Positions 16,055-25,356 are shown, counted from the first letter of the stretch. The stretch: DNA of 37,897 nt from a bacterium (GCA_016932385.1 JAFGCY010000064.1:1-37897), one strand, 5' to 3'. Numbers and translations are program-made. Notes: generated by a model from the letters alone, not told the origin.

Positions 16055-17032
16055 TTAGCCGCCGGCGACGCTCTCGTCGCGCTCGCGCTTGCTCAGCTGC
16101 CCCACCCGCACCGGCGGCGCGAACACCTTGCTTTGGGGCGGCACGCTCTTGGCCAGGAACACGTTGGCGCCGATGATCGAGCCCTGGCCGACCGTGATCC
16201 GCCCCAGCACGGTACTCTCGGCGAAGATCACCACGTCGTCTTCGATAATCGGGTGGCGCGGCTGGCCCTTGATCGGCCGCTCGGTCTGTTGATCCAGCGG
16301 GAAGCGGATCGCCCCCAGCGTGACCCCCTGGTAGAGCCGCACGCGGTCGCCGACGATCGCGGTCTGGCCGATCACCACCCCCGTGCCGTGGTCGATGAAG
16401 AAGCTCTCGCCGATCGTCGCTCCGGGGTGGATGTCGATGCCGGTGATGTTGTGCGCGTGCTCGGTGATGATCCGCGGAATGAACGGCACGCGGCGGATGT
16501 ACAGCTCGTGCGCCAGGCGGAAGTTCATCATCGCCAGCATGTTCGGGTAGCAGAAGATCGGCGCCTCCGGGATGAACGCCGCCGGGTCCCACTCGTAGCA
16601 GGCGCGGCAGTCCAGCGTCAAGAGCCGGCGAATCCGCGGCAGCTGGGCGATGAACTCGTCGACGATCCGCGCCACGTCCCGGGGATCGGCGTAGTCGCGG
16701 CCGTAGTCCTGGCCGGCCGTATATCCCGTAGCGTGGGCGATCTCCAGCGCCAGCACCTGACTGACGCGCTCCAGTGCCGCGCCGACGTGATGTGTGATCG
16801 TCTGGCGGCCGAACTCGCGGTAGCCGAAGTAGCCGGGGAACAGCACGCCGCGCAGCTCCTCAACGCAGTCGATCACGCGGCGCCGGGAAGGCAGCTGCGC
16901 CTCGCGCACCGTCTTGCCGTCGGGCAACAGCTGCCAGCTCAGCGGTTCACTCAAGGCTTCGGCGACAGCGTGTACGCGCTCGCTGACCGGCGGCACGGGT
17001 TGGCTGCGGTCCATCTCGCGGCGTTCATCCAT
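16055..17032 (-). CDS. cysE: Serine O-acetyltransferase (EpsC/CysE family)
   Basis: A 325-aa enzyme that acetylates serine with acetyl-CoA, the first step of cysteine synthesis. The N-terminal helical domain (to about residue 180) is the long form found in EpsC-type proteins. The left-handed beta-helix at about 195-300 contains the catalytic His/Asp region (AHNITGIDIHPGATIGESFFIDHGTGVVIGQTA) and the hexapeptide repeats VRLYQGVTLGA and DDVVIFAESTVLGRITVG. The ATG at 17032 has AGGATG upstream. The gene is on the same strand as, and just upstream of, the sulfonate-type ABC operon, with 211 bases between them that include a promoter candidate. It is probably a separate unit, but the sulfur link is suggestive. 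Product assignment is firm; cysE versus epsC naming is a matter of subfamily. Confidence 0.92.
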   Translation of the reverse strand: MDERREMDRSQPVPPVSERVHAVAEALSEPLSWQLLPDGKTVREAQLPSRRRVIDCVEELRGVLFPGYFGYREFGRQTITHHVGAALERVSQVLALEIAHATGYTAGQDYGRDYADPRDVARIVDEFIAQLPRIRRLLTLDCRACYEWDPAAFIPEAPIFCYPNMLAMMNFRLAHELYIRRVPFIPRIITEHAHNITGIDIHPGATIGESFFIDHGTGVVIGQTAIVGDRVRLYQGVTLGAIRFPLDQQTERPIKGQPRHPIIEDDVVIFAESTVLGRITVGQGSIIGANVFLAKSVPPQSKVFAPPVRVGQLSKRERDESVAGG

Positions 17033-17100
17033 GGCATCCTCGCGTTGCGCCCCCTTTCAGCGGGCGATATCTATCTGATAATGATAACCGCTGGCGGAGC

Positions 17101-17120
17101 GCCGGCTGCCAGCCGGCAGC
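17101..17120 (-). terminator. Hairpin between the dockerin-like lipoprotein gene and cysE
   Basis: GCTGCC, AGCC and GGCAGC (17105-17120) form a perfect 6-bp stem, with an alternative pairing through the overlapping GCCGGC copies at 17101 and 17112. It lies after the stop of the lipoprotein gene (17162) and before cysE. There is no T-tract, so termination is only a possibility. Confidence 0.3.
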
Positions 17121-17161
17121 TTGCAGCCAGCCCGACACCGGCGTCCCCCGGCAAGATTCGC

Positions 17162-19897
17162 TTAGAGTTCCGGATAGAGCAGCAGGTCCAACTCGGCGCC
17201 GGCACCGGCGAGGACCTCGACCTTCGTCCAGCTCAGCGGCTCCTGGTCCGGCGCCGGCAGGCTGCACTTGTCGAGATAGTGCGTGCGGTAGCCCGCCTTT
17301 TCCGCTAGAAAGCGCCAGTTGCCGATGCGCAGGCCAGTGAGCGGTGCGAGGACGTACGAGCCGGAGCCATCCGTCGTCACGCGGTAAGACAGCGGCGGAA
17401 CCTCGGTCGTGATCCCGTACTCGTGCGTCCAGGTCACCTCCACCCCGCCCAGCGGCACCCACAGCGCGGGATCGTCGCGGGTCGCGTTGGTGACTTCCCA
17501 GACATGGCCGGACAGGCTGGGACCACTCAGCGGTGTCAGCGCCGCGGCGCCATCGATCGTCGTGCCCGCCTGAACCAGAAACTCGCGCGTCAGCGGCTGG
17601 TAGGCGTAGTTGCTGAAATCGACCAGATAGTCGCCCGGGGCCAGATCCACTGAGTAACTGCGGTCCGCATTCAGCTGGCGGACCTCGACCCCCGTATCCT
17701 TGCGCCTGACCGTCACGTCGATGTTGCTCAACTCGTTGCGGTAATCCGCGTCGACGATCGTTCCCGCGAGCGTGCCGGTCTGGCTGTCGGTCTGGTAAAC
17801 CAGGCTGTAGGCCTGCCAGCCCAGGTTATTCGGCACCTGCAACATATAGGGATCCGGGCGATAGATGAACTCGTCGAAATAGCCGCGCGTGATGAACAGC
17901 AGGTGGTTGGTGCCGGGCCCGAGCCGCACGCTGGCGGTGAAGTCGCCGCCGGGCGGCACCGCCGCGTATTGCGGCAGCTCGCCGGCGCGCTCGAGGCTAA
18001 GCACGTACAGCTCCTCGACATAGACCGCGCCGCTGACCACGTGGCCGGTCAGTTCGACGGACTCGCTAGTGACCGTGGCACCGGCCACCGGCGAGTCGAT
18101 CGTGATCGTCGCCCGGTCGCTGCCCCCGAAAGGCGGGTCGTCCAGCGCGTCGCGCAGAATCAGGCCGAAGGGCTCGTACATCGGGAAGCGGTCGGTGGCC
18201 ACCAAAGCGACGCGGTTGTTCACCGCCAGCGCATTGAAGCGCAGCAGGTGCATCGGCAGGCTGGGATGGTAGATTAACAACTCGTCGCCCTCATAACCGC
18301 AGGCCACGGCGTAATCGGCGGCGGTCGGATTGAGGGACTCGGCGCAGAGCGCCAGCACCGGCCCGCCCGAGGCGACCAGCGCCTGCTTGACGGCGTTGAA
18401 GCCGTCGACCTGGTTCAGGGCGCCGAACTTCGCAGCGTTGTCGAGATCGGTACCGAGCCAGACGGAGGTGGTAGCGCGCAGGGCGATCAACCTCTGGACC
18501 GTTGAACCGTAATTCACGAGCGGGCCGTAATCGGCTTTGTAATCGCGGAAGTACCAGATCGCAAACGGGCCCATACCCAGTTCAAGCGGCAGATTGCAGT
18601 CGTCGGCCACGAAGGTCCGGTTTACGCTGAAGCCGTCGAAGTCGGGCGCGAAAGCGGTGGTAAACGAGTAGTCCGTTTCGCTGACCGCCGTCGTCAGCAG
18701 CTGGCGGATGAACCAGATCATCGGGGTGTACTCCGGAGCGTCGGGTACCTGGCTGACGGCATGGTCGTCCACGGCGGGAAAGGCGAGATAGAGCGCGAAG
18801 GTCGCCCGGCCGGCGTCGCGGTCGAGCGCCCTGAGCTCCAGCGGAACCAGCGCACCGTTGCGCAGGACGCGAAAGGCGGACGGGAAGCTGTCATCACCCG
18901 CGGCCAGTGGAATAGACAGCAGTGCCGGAGTGGCGAATTCGAGATAGCCGTCGGCGGTCAGGCTGATCAGCGTGCCGCCGAGGTCCGCGCCGTCACGCGT
19001 GACCTGGCCGTCGTTGCCGGCCAGCGCAAAACTGGTTATTTCCGCCACCGCGCCCGCTGGAATCTCGACCGTGACCGCGCCGTCGCCCAGGTCGGGGCCG
19101 GCCAGGCTACCGCCGTCCGCCCCGATGCTGGCGTCGTCCCACGGCGTATCCGTCCCGATCGCAACCGCCGGCAGCCCGAGCTGCGGCCGGCTCGGCTCGC
19201 TGGGGGTGCCCACGGCGGCGGCGCCGTCGCGCGGCTCGACGCGGTAGTAGCCGTAGTCGCGGGACGCCAAGGCGTAGGAGAGCGGCACCGCCGGATCGAG
19301 CGGCGCGGGTAGATCCATGGTGGCGATCGGCGTCCAGGGCCCGTCGGCCGCCGCGGCGCCGGAGATCGCGTAGCCGGCGACGAAGGCCAGGAAATTCTGC
19401 CCGATCGGCGTGATATCGCTGACCGTCACCGCCCCGTCGGCGTTGCCGTCGGCCCAGCGCGCCGCCGGCCAATCGTCGTCGCCGCTGCCAGCGTTGAAAT
19501 GCTGGCCGACCGGCGTCAGGTCGCTGACGTTGACCATACCGTCGAGGTTGTAGTCACCGGTGTTGACGTAGTGCCACTCCAGCCGCCAACCCGTGGCGTC
19601 GCCGCCGGCCAGCGCCAGGTCGTCCACGGCATTGTAAGCCCCGCCGGGCGGGGTGGCGGGCGCCTTGGCCGCCGTCGCGCGCAGCACGCGGACCAGCTCG
19701 GCCTGCAACTCAGCGAACAGCGCCGGATCCACGCCCGCGGGCACCGGCGCGGCCTCCACCTCGGCCGCGACCGCACTGCACTGCGGCAGTCCATCCACCG
19801 CCGCCGGTGATTTATCGCCGCCGCAGCCGGCCAGCAGCAGCAATACCGCCAGGCCCGCCAGCCGTGTTCCGCTGGAAACAGCACGCCGTTGTCGCAT
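17162..19897 (-). CDS. Large lipoprotein with dockerin-like repeats and carboxypeptidase-regulatory-like C-terminus
   Basis: A 911-aa surface lipoprotein; the signal peptide ends in LLAGC (Cys25). At about residues 112-165, two copies of a dockerin/EF-hand-like unit (DYNLDGMVNVSDLTPVGQHF and DGNADGAVTVSDITPIGQNF) carry the Asp/Asn pattern that binds calcium. Residues about 260-600 form an unassigned region predicted to be beta-rich. Around 600-690 there is an adhesin-like module (ITIDSPVAGATVTSESVELTGHV). From about 715 to 870, two carboxypeptidase-regulatory-like (transthyretin-fold) modules appear (LAGTIVDADYRNELSNIDVTV and SGHVWEVTNATRDDP). No catalytic domain is visible. It is probably involved in surface attachment or protein interaction. 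It is transcribed away from dnaK, with a repeat-rich 837-base gap upstream. Confidence 0.8.
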   Translation of the reverse strand: MRQRRAVSSGTRLAGLAVLLLLAGCGGDKSPAAVDGLPQCSAVAAEVEAAPVPAGVDPALFAELQAELVRVLRATAAKAPATPPGGAYNAVDDLALAGGDATGWRLEWHYVNTGDYNLDGMVNVSDLTPVGQHFNAGSGDDDWPAARWADGNADGAVTVSDITPIGQNFLAFVAGYAISGAAAADGPWTPIATMDLPAPLDPAVPLSYALASRDYGYYRVEPRDGAAAVGTPSEPSRPQLGLPAVAIGTDTPWDDASIGADGGSLAGPDLGDGAVTVEIPAGAVAEITSFALAGNDGQVTRDGADLGGTLISLTADGYLEFATPALLSIPLAAGDDSFPSAFRVLRNGALVPLELRALDRDAGRATFALYLAFPAVDDHAVSQVPDAPEYTPMIWFIRQLLTTAVSETDYSFTTAFAPDFDGFSVNRTFVADDCNLPLELGMGPFAIWYFRDYKADYGPLVNYGSTVQRLIALRATTSVWLGTDLDNAAKFGALNQVDGFNAVKQALVASGGPVLALCAESLNPTAADYAVACGYEGDELLIYHPSLPMHLLRFNALAVNNRVALVATDRFPMYEPFGLILRDALDDPPFGGSDRATITIDSPVAGATVTSESVELTGHVVSGAVYVEELYVLSLERAGELPQYAAVPPGGDFTASVRLGPGTNHLLFITRGYFDEFIYRPDPYMLQVPNNLGWQAYSLVYQTDSQTGTLAGTIVDADYRNELSNIDVTVRRKDTGVEVRQLNADRSYSVDLAPGDYLVDFSNYAYQPLTREFLVQAGTTIDGAAALTPLSGPSLSGHVWEVTNATRDDPALWVPLGGVEVTWTHEYGITTEVPPLSYRVTTDGSGSYVLAPLTGLRIGNWRFLAEKAGYRTHYLDKCSLPAPDQEPLSWTKVEVLAGAGAELDLLLYPEL

Positions 19898-19974
19898 CGC
19901 GCCACCTGCCAGAAATACTTCAGGTTGATTATATCCCGGCTAAGCGCCCTGGCGCCGGACGCCGGATTAGTTGT

Positions 19975-20016
19975 CAGTGGCCAGTGGCCAGTTATCAGTT
20001 ACCAGTTATCAGTGGG
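19975..20016. repeat. Heptamer tandem repeat, CAGTNNN x6
   Basis: Six uninterrupted heptamers occur in register: CAGTGGC, CAGTGGC, CAGTTAT, CAGTTAC, CAGTTAT, CAGTGGG. This resembles the short tandemly repeated repetitive (STRR) heptamers known from intergenic DNA of some bacteria, notably cyanobacteria. The last unit forms the first seven bases of the 36-bp repeat copy at 20010-20045. Confidence 0.85.
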
Positions 20017-20045
20017 AGGGGGAGGGTCAAGTCATAGGTAACACT
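20010..20045. repeat. 36-bp dispersed repeat, copy 1
   Basis: This copy is near-identical (35 of 36 bases) to 26942-26977, in the same orientation. It begins with CAGTGGGAGG, contains a GGGAGGGGGAGGG-like purine run, and ends CATAGGTAACACT. The flanking heptamers are also shared in type. The high identity across 7 kb of unrelated genes suggests a repeat family that spreads or is maintained. Confidence 0.85.
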
Positions 20046-20368
20046 ACACATATGATAGCGCATGCTAGACGGCCGGTGTCCAGCAAGCGTAAGCTTAAGC
20101 AATAGCAGAGCAAGCCCCGTGCTTGCGAGTAGCAGTTCAAGTAGTAAGTTAAAGGACTTCGCTCAATATTGAGATGTTTGAGCCTGCATTTGCTATTCAG
20201 GTTTCCTGAAGAAAGAAACGAGTACGGAAATCCCCTCGGCGTGTTAGCTATCAACGTGTATACACTTACGACTTAAACTTAAACTACCGCGCAACCAGGG
20301 GCGGTTGTGCTACTAGTCCAGTTTCGTTACCGGTCTAGTAGAGCACGCTCCCTTGCTTGCGAACAAGA

Positions 20369-20450
20369 GAGGCGAGAGGAGATAGGAGTAAGGAGCACTC
20401 CGATCCCGGTCAAAGCAGGCTCCTCTCTCCTCGCTCCTCACTCCTCTTTT
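20369..20450. repeat. Large imperfect inverted repeat made of heptamers, with T-run
   Basis: The right arm (20419-20446) is four exact-register NCTCCTC heptamers: GCTCCTC, TCTCCTC, GCTCCTC, ACTCCTC. The left arm (20369-20396) is four heptamers of the complementary GAGGAGN type (GAGGCGA, GAGGAGA, TAGGAGT, AAGGAGC). The 28-base arms match at 22 positions when one is reverse-complemented, and the loop is 22 bases. TTTT follows at 20447-20450, so on the plus strand it looks like a terminator. It is also a homopurine/homopyrimidine mirror-like tract. No gene ends just upstream on the plus strand. Confidence 0.75.
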
Positions 20451-20515
20451 GCCGAACGCGGGCATGGCGGCCCGTGCCTAAGAGTGCTGGCGAAGCGCCC
20501 GAGTTCCAAGAAATC

Positions 20516-20535
20516 CGGCGCCAGGGACGGCGCCG
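20516..20535. repeat. GC-rich dyad upstream of the dnaK control region
   Basis: CGGCGCC, a 6-base spacer and GGCGCCG form a perfect 7-bp inverted repeat 29 bases before the dnaK operator-like dyad. It could be a hairpin or a binding site; nothing decides between them. Confidence 0.4.
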
Positions 20536-20564
20536 CTACGGTGAGTAGCAGTTATTTTCAGATA

Positions 20565-20587
20565 ATCTGAGCGTATCTCGCTAAGAT
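20565..20587. promoter_or_regulatory. Operator-like inverted repeat at the dnaK promoter (candidate HspR site)
   Basis: ATCTGAGCG, a 5-base spacer and CGCTAAGAT pair with one mismatch (8 of 9 per arm). It lies 4 bases upstream of the dnaK -35 box. The known HspR operator (HAIR) is CTTGAGT-N7-ACTCAAG; this site keeps GAG-N9-CT spacing but is otherwise degenerate. Because an hspR gene closes the same operon, autoregulation through this dyad is the natural inference. Confidence 0.5.
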
Positions 20588-20591
20588 ATGC

Positions 20592-20620
20592 TTGACAAAG
20601 TACGATAACGAGGGTAAACT
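20592..20620 (+). promoter_or_regulatory. Sigma70-type promoter of the dnaK operon
   Basis: A perfect TTGACA (20592-20597), a 17-base spacer and TAAACT (20615-20620) match the vegetative consensus well. There is no CIRCE element, which fits control by HspR rather than HrcA. The leader to the dnaK ATG is about 107 bases. Confidence 0.8.
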
Positions 20621-20652
20621 GGGGGTAGCAATAAGCTGAAAGGCATGATTGG

Positions 20653-20673
20653 GCCGGCGGTTCCACCGTCGGC
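20653..20673 (+). promoter_or_regulatory. Stem-loop in the dnaK leader
   Basis: GCCGGCGG, a 5-base loop and CCGTCGGC pair over 8 positions with one G-T wobble. It lies in the 5' leader, about 60 bases before the ATG. It could influence leader stability or heat-dependent translation, but it does not cover the GAGGAG ribosome site. Confidence 0.35.
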
Positions 20674-20734
20674 TCAACAAACCACTGGGCAACCGGTGAA
20701 TGGAATCTGAAGGACGTTAGAGGAGTTAACGAAC

Positions 20735-22585
<1,851 letters not shown>

Positions 22586-22589
22586 CAAC

Positions 22590-22609
22590 GGGCCGGCGTG
22601 GTCCGGCCC
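22590..22609 (+). terminator. Hairpin after dnaK
   Basis: GGGCCGG, six bases and CCGGCCC make a perfect 7-bp GC stem 5 bases after the dnaK stop. There is no T-run, so it is more likely an RNA processing or stability element inside the operon than a full terminator. Confidence 0.4.
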
Positions 22610-22666
22610 CAGGGATGGCAAGCTGTTGTAGTAAAGCGACTCAGCAATCACGTAGGAGGTGCTGAC

Positions 22667-23110
22667 ATGACGTTTTTAATGAGGCGTAATCGTGGCCAGG
22701 GCGTGCGGACGCTGCGCGATGAAATGGATCGCCTGTTCGACGATTTTTTCAGTGCAGTGCCCGATCGCAACGACAACAACGGTATCTGGAGCCCGAACGT
22801 GGATATCCGCGAGGACGAAAACAACTTCACGATTGTGGCGGAACTGCCGGGCATGGCCAAGGAGGACATCGATCTCGAGGTCGAGCAGAACACACTGGCC
22901 ATCAAGGGCGAGCGCAAGTTCGAGCGTAAGGACGAGGGCGAGAACTATCACTTCGTGGAGCGCAGCTACGGCAGTTTCTACCGGAGTTTCCGGCTGCCGA
23001 AGAACGTGGACGGCGAGGCGATCAGCGCGGAGTACAAGGACGGACTGCTGACCGTGATCCTGCCCAAGCAGGCCGAGGTCAAGCCCAAGAAGGTAGAGAT
23101 TAAAATGTAA
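22667..23110 (+). CDS. Hsp20 / alpha-crystallin small heat shock protein
   Basis: A 147-aa protein beginning MTFLMRRNRGQGVRTLRDEMDRLFDDFF. The alpha-crystallin domain spans about residues 38-135: WSPNVDIREDENNFTIVAELPGMAKEDIDLEVEQNTLAIKGERK, then SYGSFYRSFRLP and the A-x-x-x-n-G-L-L-T-V-x-x-P signature (AEYKDGLLTVILPK). The start at 22667 has AGGAGGT upstream; a longer frame from 22598 would begin inside the post-dnaK hairpin. Small Hsps hold unfolding proteins for later DnaK refolding, so its place between dnaK and grpE makes sense. Bacterial hsp20 genes are more often separate from dnaK operons. Confidence 0.95.
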   Translation: MTFLMRRNRGQGVRTLRDEMDRLFDDFFSAVPDRNDNNGIWSPNVDIREDENNFTIVAELPGMAKEDIDLEVEQNTLAIKGERKFERKDEGENYHFVERSYGSFYRSFRLPKNVDGEAISAEYKDGLLTVILPKQAEVKPKKVEIKM

Positions 23111-23119
23111 GTGAAATTT

Positions 23120-23146
23120 AGCCGGGGCGGGCGTTCCGCCCCGGCT
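23120..23146 (+). terminator. Strong GC hairpin between hsp20 and grpE
   Basis: AGCCGGGGCGG, a 5-base loop and CCGCCCCGGCT form a perfect 11-bp stem starting 10 bases after the hsp20 stop. There is no T-run, so partial termination or protection of the dnaK-hsp20 part of the mRNA is more likely than full termination. Its right end lies 20 bases from the grpE start. Confidence 0.5.
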
Positions 23147-23166
23147 GATATCGGCATGGACGAACT

Positions 23167-23808
23167 ATGACTGAAAAAGACGACAACGGCAGGCGCAAGA
23201 TCGAGATCGAGGACAAGCGCGCGCGCGATGACGAGGCGGCCGGAGCGAGCCAGCGCGAGCTCGACGAGCAGCTGATGCAACTGGTGGACTCCACCATCGA
23301 GGACGAGGAACCGGCGCAGGCCGCCGTGGAACCCGGGCCGGGCCAGCCACCCGTCGGGGACCCGATCTGGGTCGAGCGCGCCGGCGAATACCTCGAACTC
23401 GCCCAGCGCAAGGAAGCCGAGTTGCGCAACTATCGCAAGCGCGTGCAGAAAGATATGGAGCTGGCCCGGCGTTATGCGGTGGAAGGGCTGCTGGCCGACC
23501 TGTTCCCGGCCCTGGATGGGCTGGCCCAGGCAGTGCAGTCGTTCCAGAATACGCCGGACGAGCAGAACCCGTTGTTGGAAGGCGTGCGGCGCACGATCAA
23601 GGTGCTGGAAAGCGCCATGGGTAAGCACGGGATCGAGAAGATCAACGCCGTCAACGTGCCGTTCAATCCCGAGCGGCACAACGCAATCAACGTGGAAGAA
23701 AGCGGCGACGTGGCAGTCGATACGGTGGCCGAGGTGTACGTCGAGGGCTATTGCCTGGGCGACACCGTGCTCAAGCCGGCGATCGTGCGCGTACTCAAGC
23801 CGGCGTAA
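23167..23808 (+). CDS. grpE: GrpE nucleotide exchange factor
   Basis: A 213-aa protein with an acidic, disordered N-terminus (about 1-70), a long coiled-coil helix (ERAGEYLELAQRKEAELRNYRKRVQKDMELARRYAVEGLLADLFPALDGL, read in parts), and the C-terminal beta domain with the GrpE signature region HGIEKINAVNVPFNPERHNAINVEES followed by EVYVEGYCLGDTVLKPAIVRVLK. It opens the DnaK nucleotide site to release ADP. The ribosome site is weak (GGAC-like), so expression may depend on coupling or on the hairpin upstream. It sits between hsp20 and dnaJ as expected for the chaperone operon. Confidence 0.96.
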   Translation: MTEKDDNGRRKIEIEDKRARDDEAAGASQRELDEQLMQLVDSTIEDEEPAQAAVEPGPGQPPVGDPIWVERAGEYLELAQRKEAELRNYRKRVQKDMELARRYAVEGLLADLFPALDGLAQAVQSFQNTPDEQNPLLEGVRRTIKVLESAMGKHGIEKINAVNVPFNPERHNAINVEESGDVAVDTVAEVYVEGYCLGDTVLKPAIVRVLKPA

Positions 23809-23849
23809 CCGTGTCCGGTGCTTGACGCGACCAACAAGGATATTGGGAA

Positions 23850-24842
23850 GTGGCCAAGGATTTCTATGACATTCTGGGTGTGCGGCGCGATGCCAAGCCG
23901 GGCCTGATCAAGAAGGCCTACCGGAAGCTGGCGCGCAAGTACCACCCCGATGTCAATCCCAGCGATCCGAGCGCCGAGGCCAAGTTCAAGGAAATCCAGC
24001 AGGCTTATGCCGTCCTAAACGATCCCAAGCAGCGCGAAATCTACGACCAGGTCGGCCACGAGGCATTCGTTTCCGGCGCCGCCGGCGGACCGGGACCGGG
24101 GCAGCCGGTCGATTTCGGCGACCTGCACGACATCTTCGGCCGCGGCCGGCCGACGGGCGGGCCGTCCGGTACTTACGCCTATACGGTCGGCGGCGATGCC
24201 GAGGTCGGCAACCTGTTCGAGCAGCTGTTCCAGCAGGGCTTCGGCGGCGCGCACAGCTGGCAGGGCAGTCCCTTCGCCCGCGGCCAACGCGCGCCGGTGC
24301 GCCAGAAAGGCGCCGACCGCCACCTGGCGGTCTCGATCAGCTTCGACGAAGCCTACAACGGCAAGGAGCTGACACTCGGTGGTGGCGGCGGTGAGAAGAT
24401 CAAGGTGCGGATCCCGGCGGGCATCGACAGCGGCGGCAAGGTGCGCCTGGCGGGCAAGGGCGAGGCCGGCGTTAACGGCGGGCCGCCCGGCGACCTGCTG
24501 CTGATCGTCACCGTGCAGGACCATCAGTTCTTCAAGCGGCGCGGCGACAACGTGCTGCTGACCGTGCCGATCACTTACACCGAAGCAGCGCTCAGCGCGA
24601 CCGTCGAGATTCCGACGATGGCCGGCAAGGTGCAGATGAAGATTCCGGCCGGCACGCAAAGCGGCCAGGAGTTCCGCCTGCGCGCCAAGGGCTTCCCGCA
24701 CCTCAACGGCCAGGGCCGCGGTGACCAGATCGTCCTGATTGAGATCGTGGTGCCGCGCGAGGTGAACATGCGCAGCCGGGAATTGCTGCGCGAGTTTGCC
24801 GAGCTCAATCCCAGTAATCCGCGGGTCGGGAGGTGGTCGTAA
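23850..24842 (+). CDS. DnaJ-family co-chaperone without zinc finger (CbpA-like)
   Basis: A 330-aa protein starting at a GTG with AAGGA upstream. The J domain (about 1-68) has the essential HPD at residues 32-34 (YHPDVNPSDP). A Gly/Phe/Gln-rich region follows to about 155. Two DnaJ C-terminal client-binding domains then appear (LAVSISFDEAYNGKELTL and VLLTVPITYTEAALSATVEIPT). The CxxCxGxG zinc repeats of type I DnaJ are absent, so this is a type II, CbpA-like J protein. It stimulates DnaK ATPase and hands over clients. Its stop overlaps the hspR start by one base (TAATG), so hspR is translationally coupled. Confidence 0.94.
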   Translation: MAKDFYDILGVRRDAKPGLIKKAYRKLARKYHPDVNPSDPSAEAKFKEIQQAYAVLNDPKQREIYDQVGHEAFVSGAAGGPGPGQPVDFGDLHDIFGRGRPTGGPSGTYAYTVGGDAEVGNLFEQLFQQGFGGAHSWQGSPFARGQRAPVRQKGADRHLAVSISFDEAYNGKELTLGGGGGEKIKVRIPAGIDSGGKVRLAGKGEAGVNGGPPGDLLLIVTVQDHQFFKRRGDNVLLTVPITYTEAALSATVEIPTMAGKVQMKIPAGTQSGQEFRLRAKGFPHLNGQGRGDQIVLIEIVVPREVNMRSRELLREFAELNPSNPRVGRWS

Positions 24843-25276
24843 TGGCTCCGGACCGCACCGGCGTGTTCAGCATTGGCGTCGTGGCGCAACTAACCGGCTT
24901 GCATGAGCAAACGATCCGCCAGTATGAACGGCTGGGCCTGGTCGCGCCCGAACGAAGCCCCGGCGGCACGCGGCTGTTCTCCGAGGCTGACGTGCTGCGT
25001 CTGAAGAGCATCGCCAGCCTGACGCGCGACATGGGCGTCAACCTGGCCGGCGTCGAGATCATCCTGAAGATGCGCGAGCGCCAGCAGCAGCTGGTCACGC
25101 TGGCGCGGGAGCTGTTCAAACACCTCGACGAGGCCAGCCGTTCCCGCTTCGAATCCGCCGTGCGCGGGGACGAACCCGGGCTGGTGCCTACCGGCGAGCA
25201 GAAACTGGCTGTCAGCCCGCCCCCGCCGGCGCGCCGGCGGATCGAGATCAAGGACGGGTCCGAGGACCAAGATTAA
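24842..25276 (+). CDS. hspR: HspR, MerR-family heat shock repressor
   Basis: A 144-aa regulator with an N-terminal MerR winged helix: VFSIGVVAQLTGLHEQTIRQYERLGLVAPERSPGGTRLFSEADVLRLKSI (in parts: GVVAQLTG, QTIRQYERLGL, TRLFSEADV). A coiled helix follows (KMRERQQQLVTLARELF), then a Pro-rich charged tail. HspR proteins repress dnaK operons by binding HAIR-type inverted repeats, often with DnaK as co-repressor. I place the start at the ATG overlapping the dnaJ stop; an in-frame ATG nine bases earlier is possible. It probably binds the dyad at 20565-20587. It lacks metal-binding cysteines, as expected for HspR rather than metal-sensing MerR. Confidence 0.92.
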   Translation: MAPDRTGVFSIGVVAQLTGLHEQTIRQYERLGLVAPERSPGGTRLFSEADVLRLKSIASLTRDMGVNLAGVEIILKMRERQQQLVTLARELFKHLDEASRSRFESAVRGDEPGLVPTGEQKLAVSPPPPARRRIEIKDGSEDQD

Positions 25277-25356
25277 TTTTCCACTCGCGGTGCTTGCCAG
25301 TAGACGCGACGCTTGATATTCTTTTTGCCGATATCTCCAATCGCAAGGGGCATTCC

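Larger units (their letters stand above)
19898..20734. other. Repeat-rich intergenic region between divergent lipoprotein and dnaK genes
   Basis: I see no credible gene in these 837 bases; the short open frames lack ribosome sites and family resemblance. The region holds a CAGTNNN heptamer array running into a 36-bp repeat (19975-20045), a large heptamer inverted repeat (20369-20450), a short GC-rich dyad (20516-20535), the dnaK operator-like dyad and promoter (20565-20620), and a leader hairpin (20653-20673). The stretch 20046-20366 shows only small dyads, such as CAAGC/GCTTG near 20110 and TCAATATTGA near 20165; nothing else is supported there. Confidence 0.6.

Noticed and set aside
17077..17087. 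GATAATGATAA resembling part of a Fur box upstream of cysE
   Set aside because: Only about half of the 19-bp consensus is present and cysE is not an expected Fur target; chance in an AT-rich patch is likelier.
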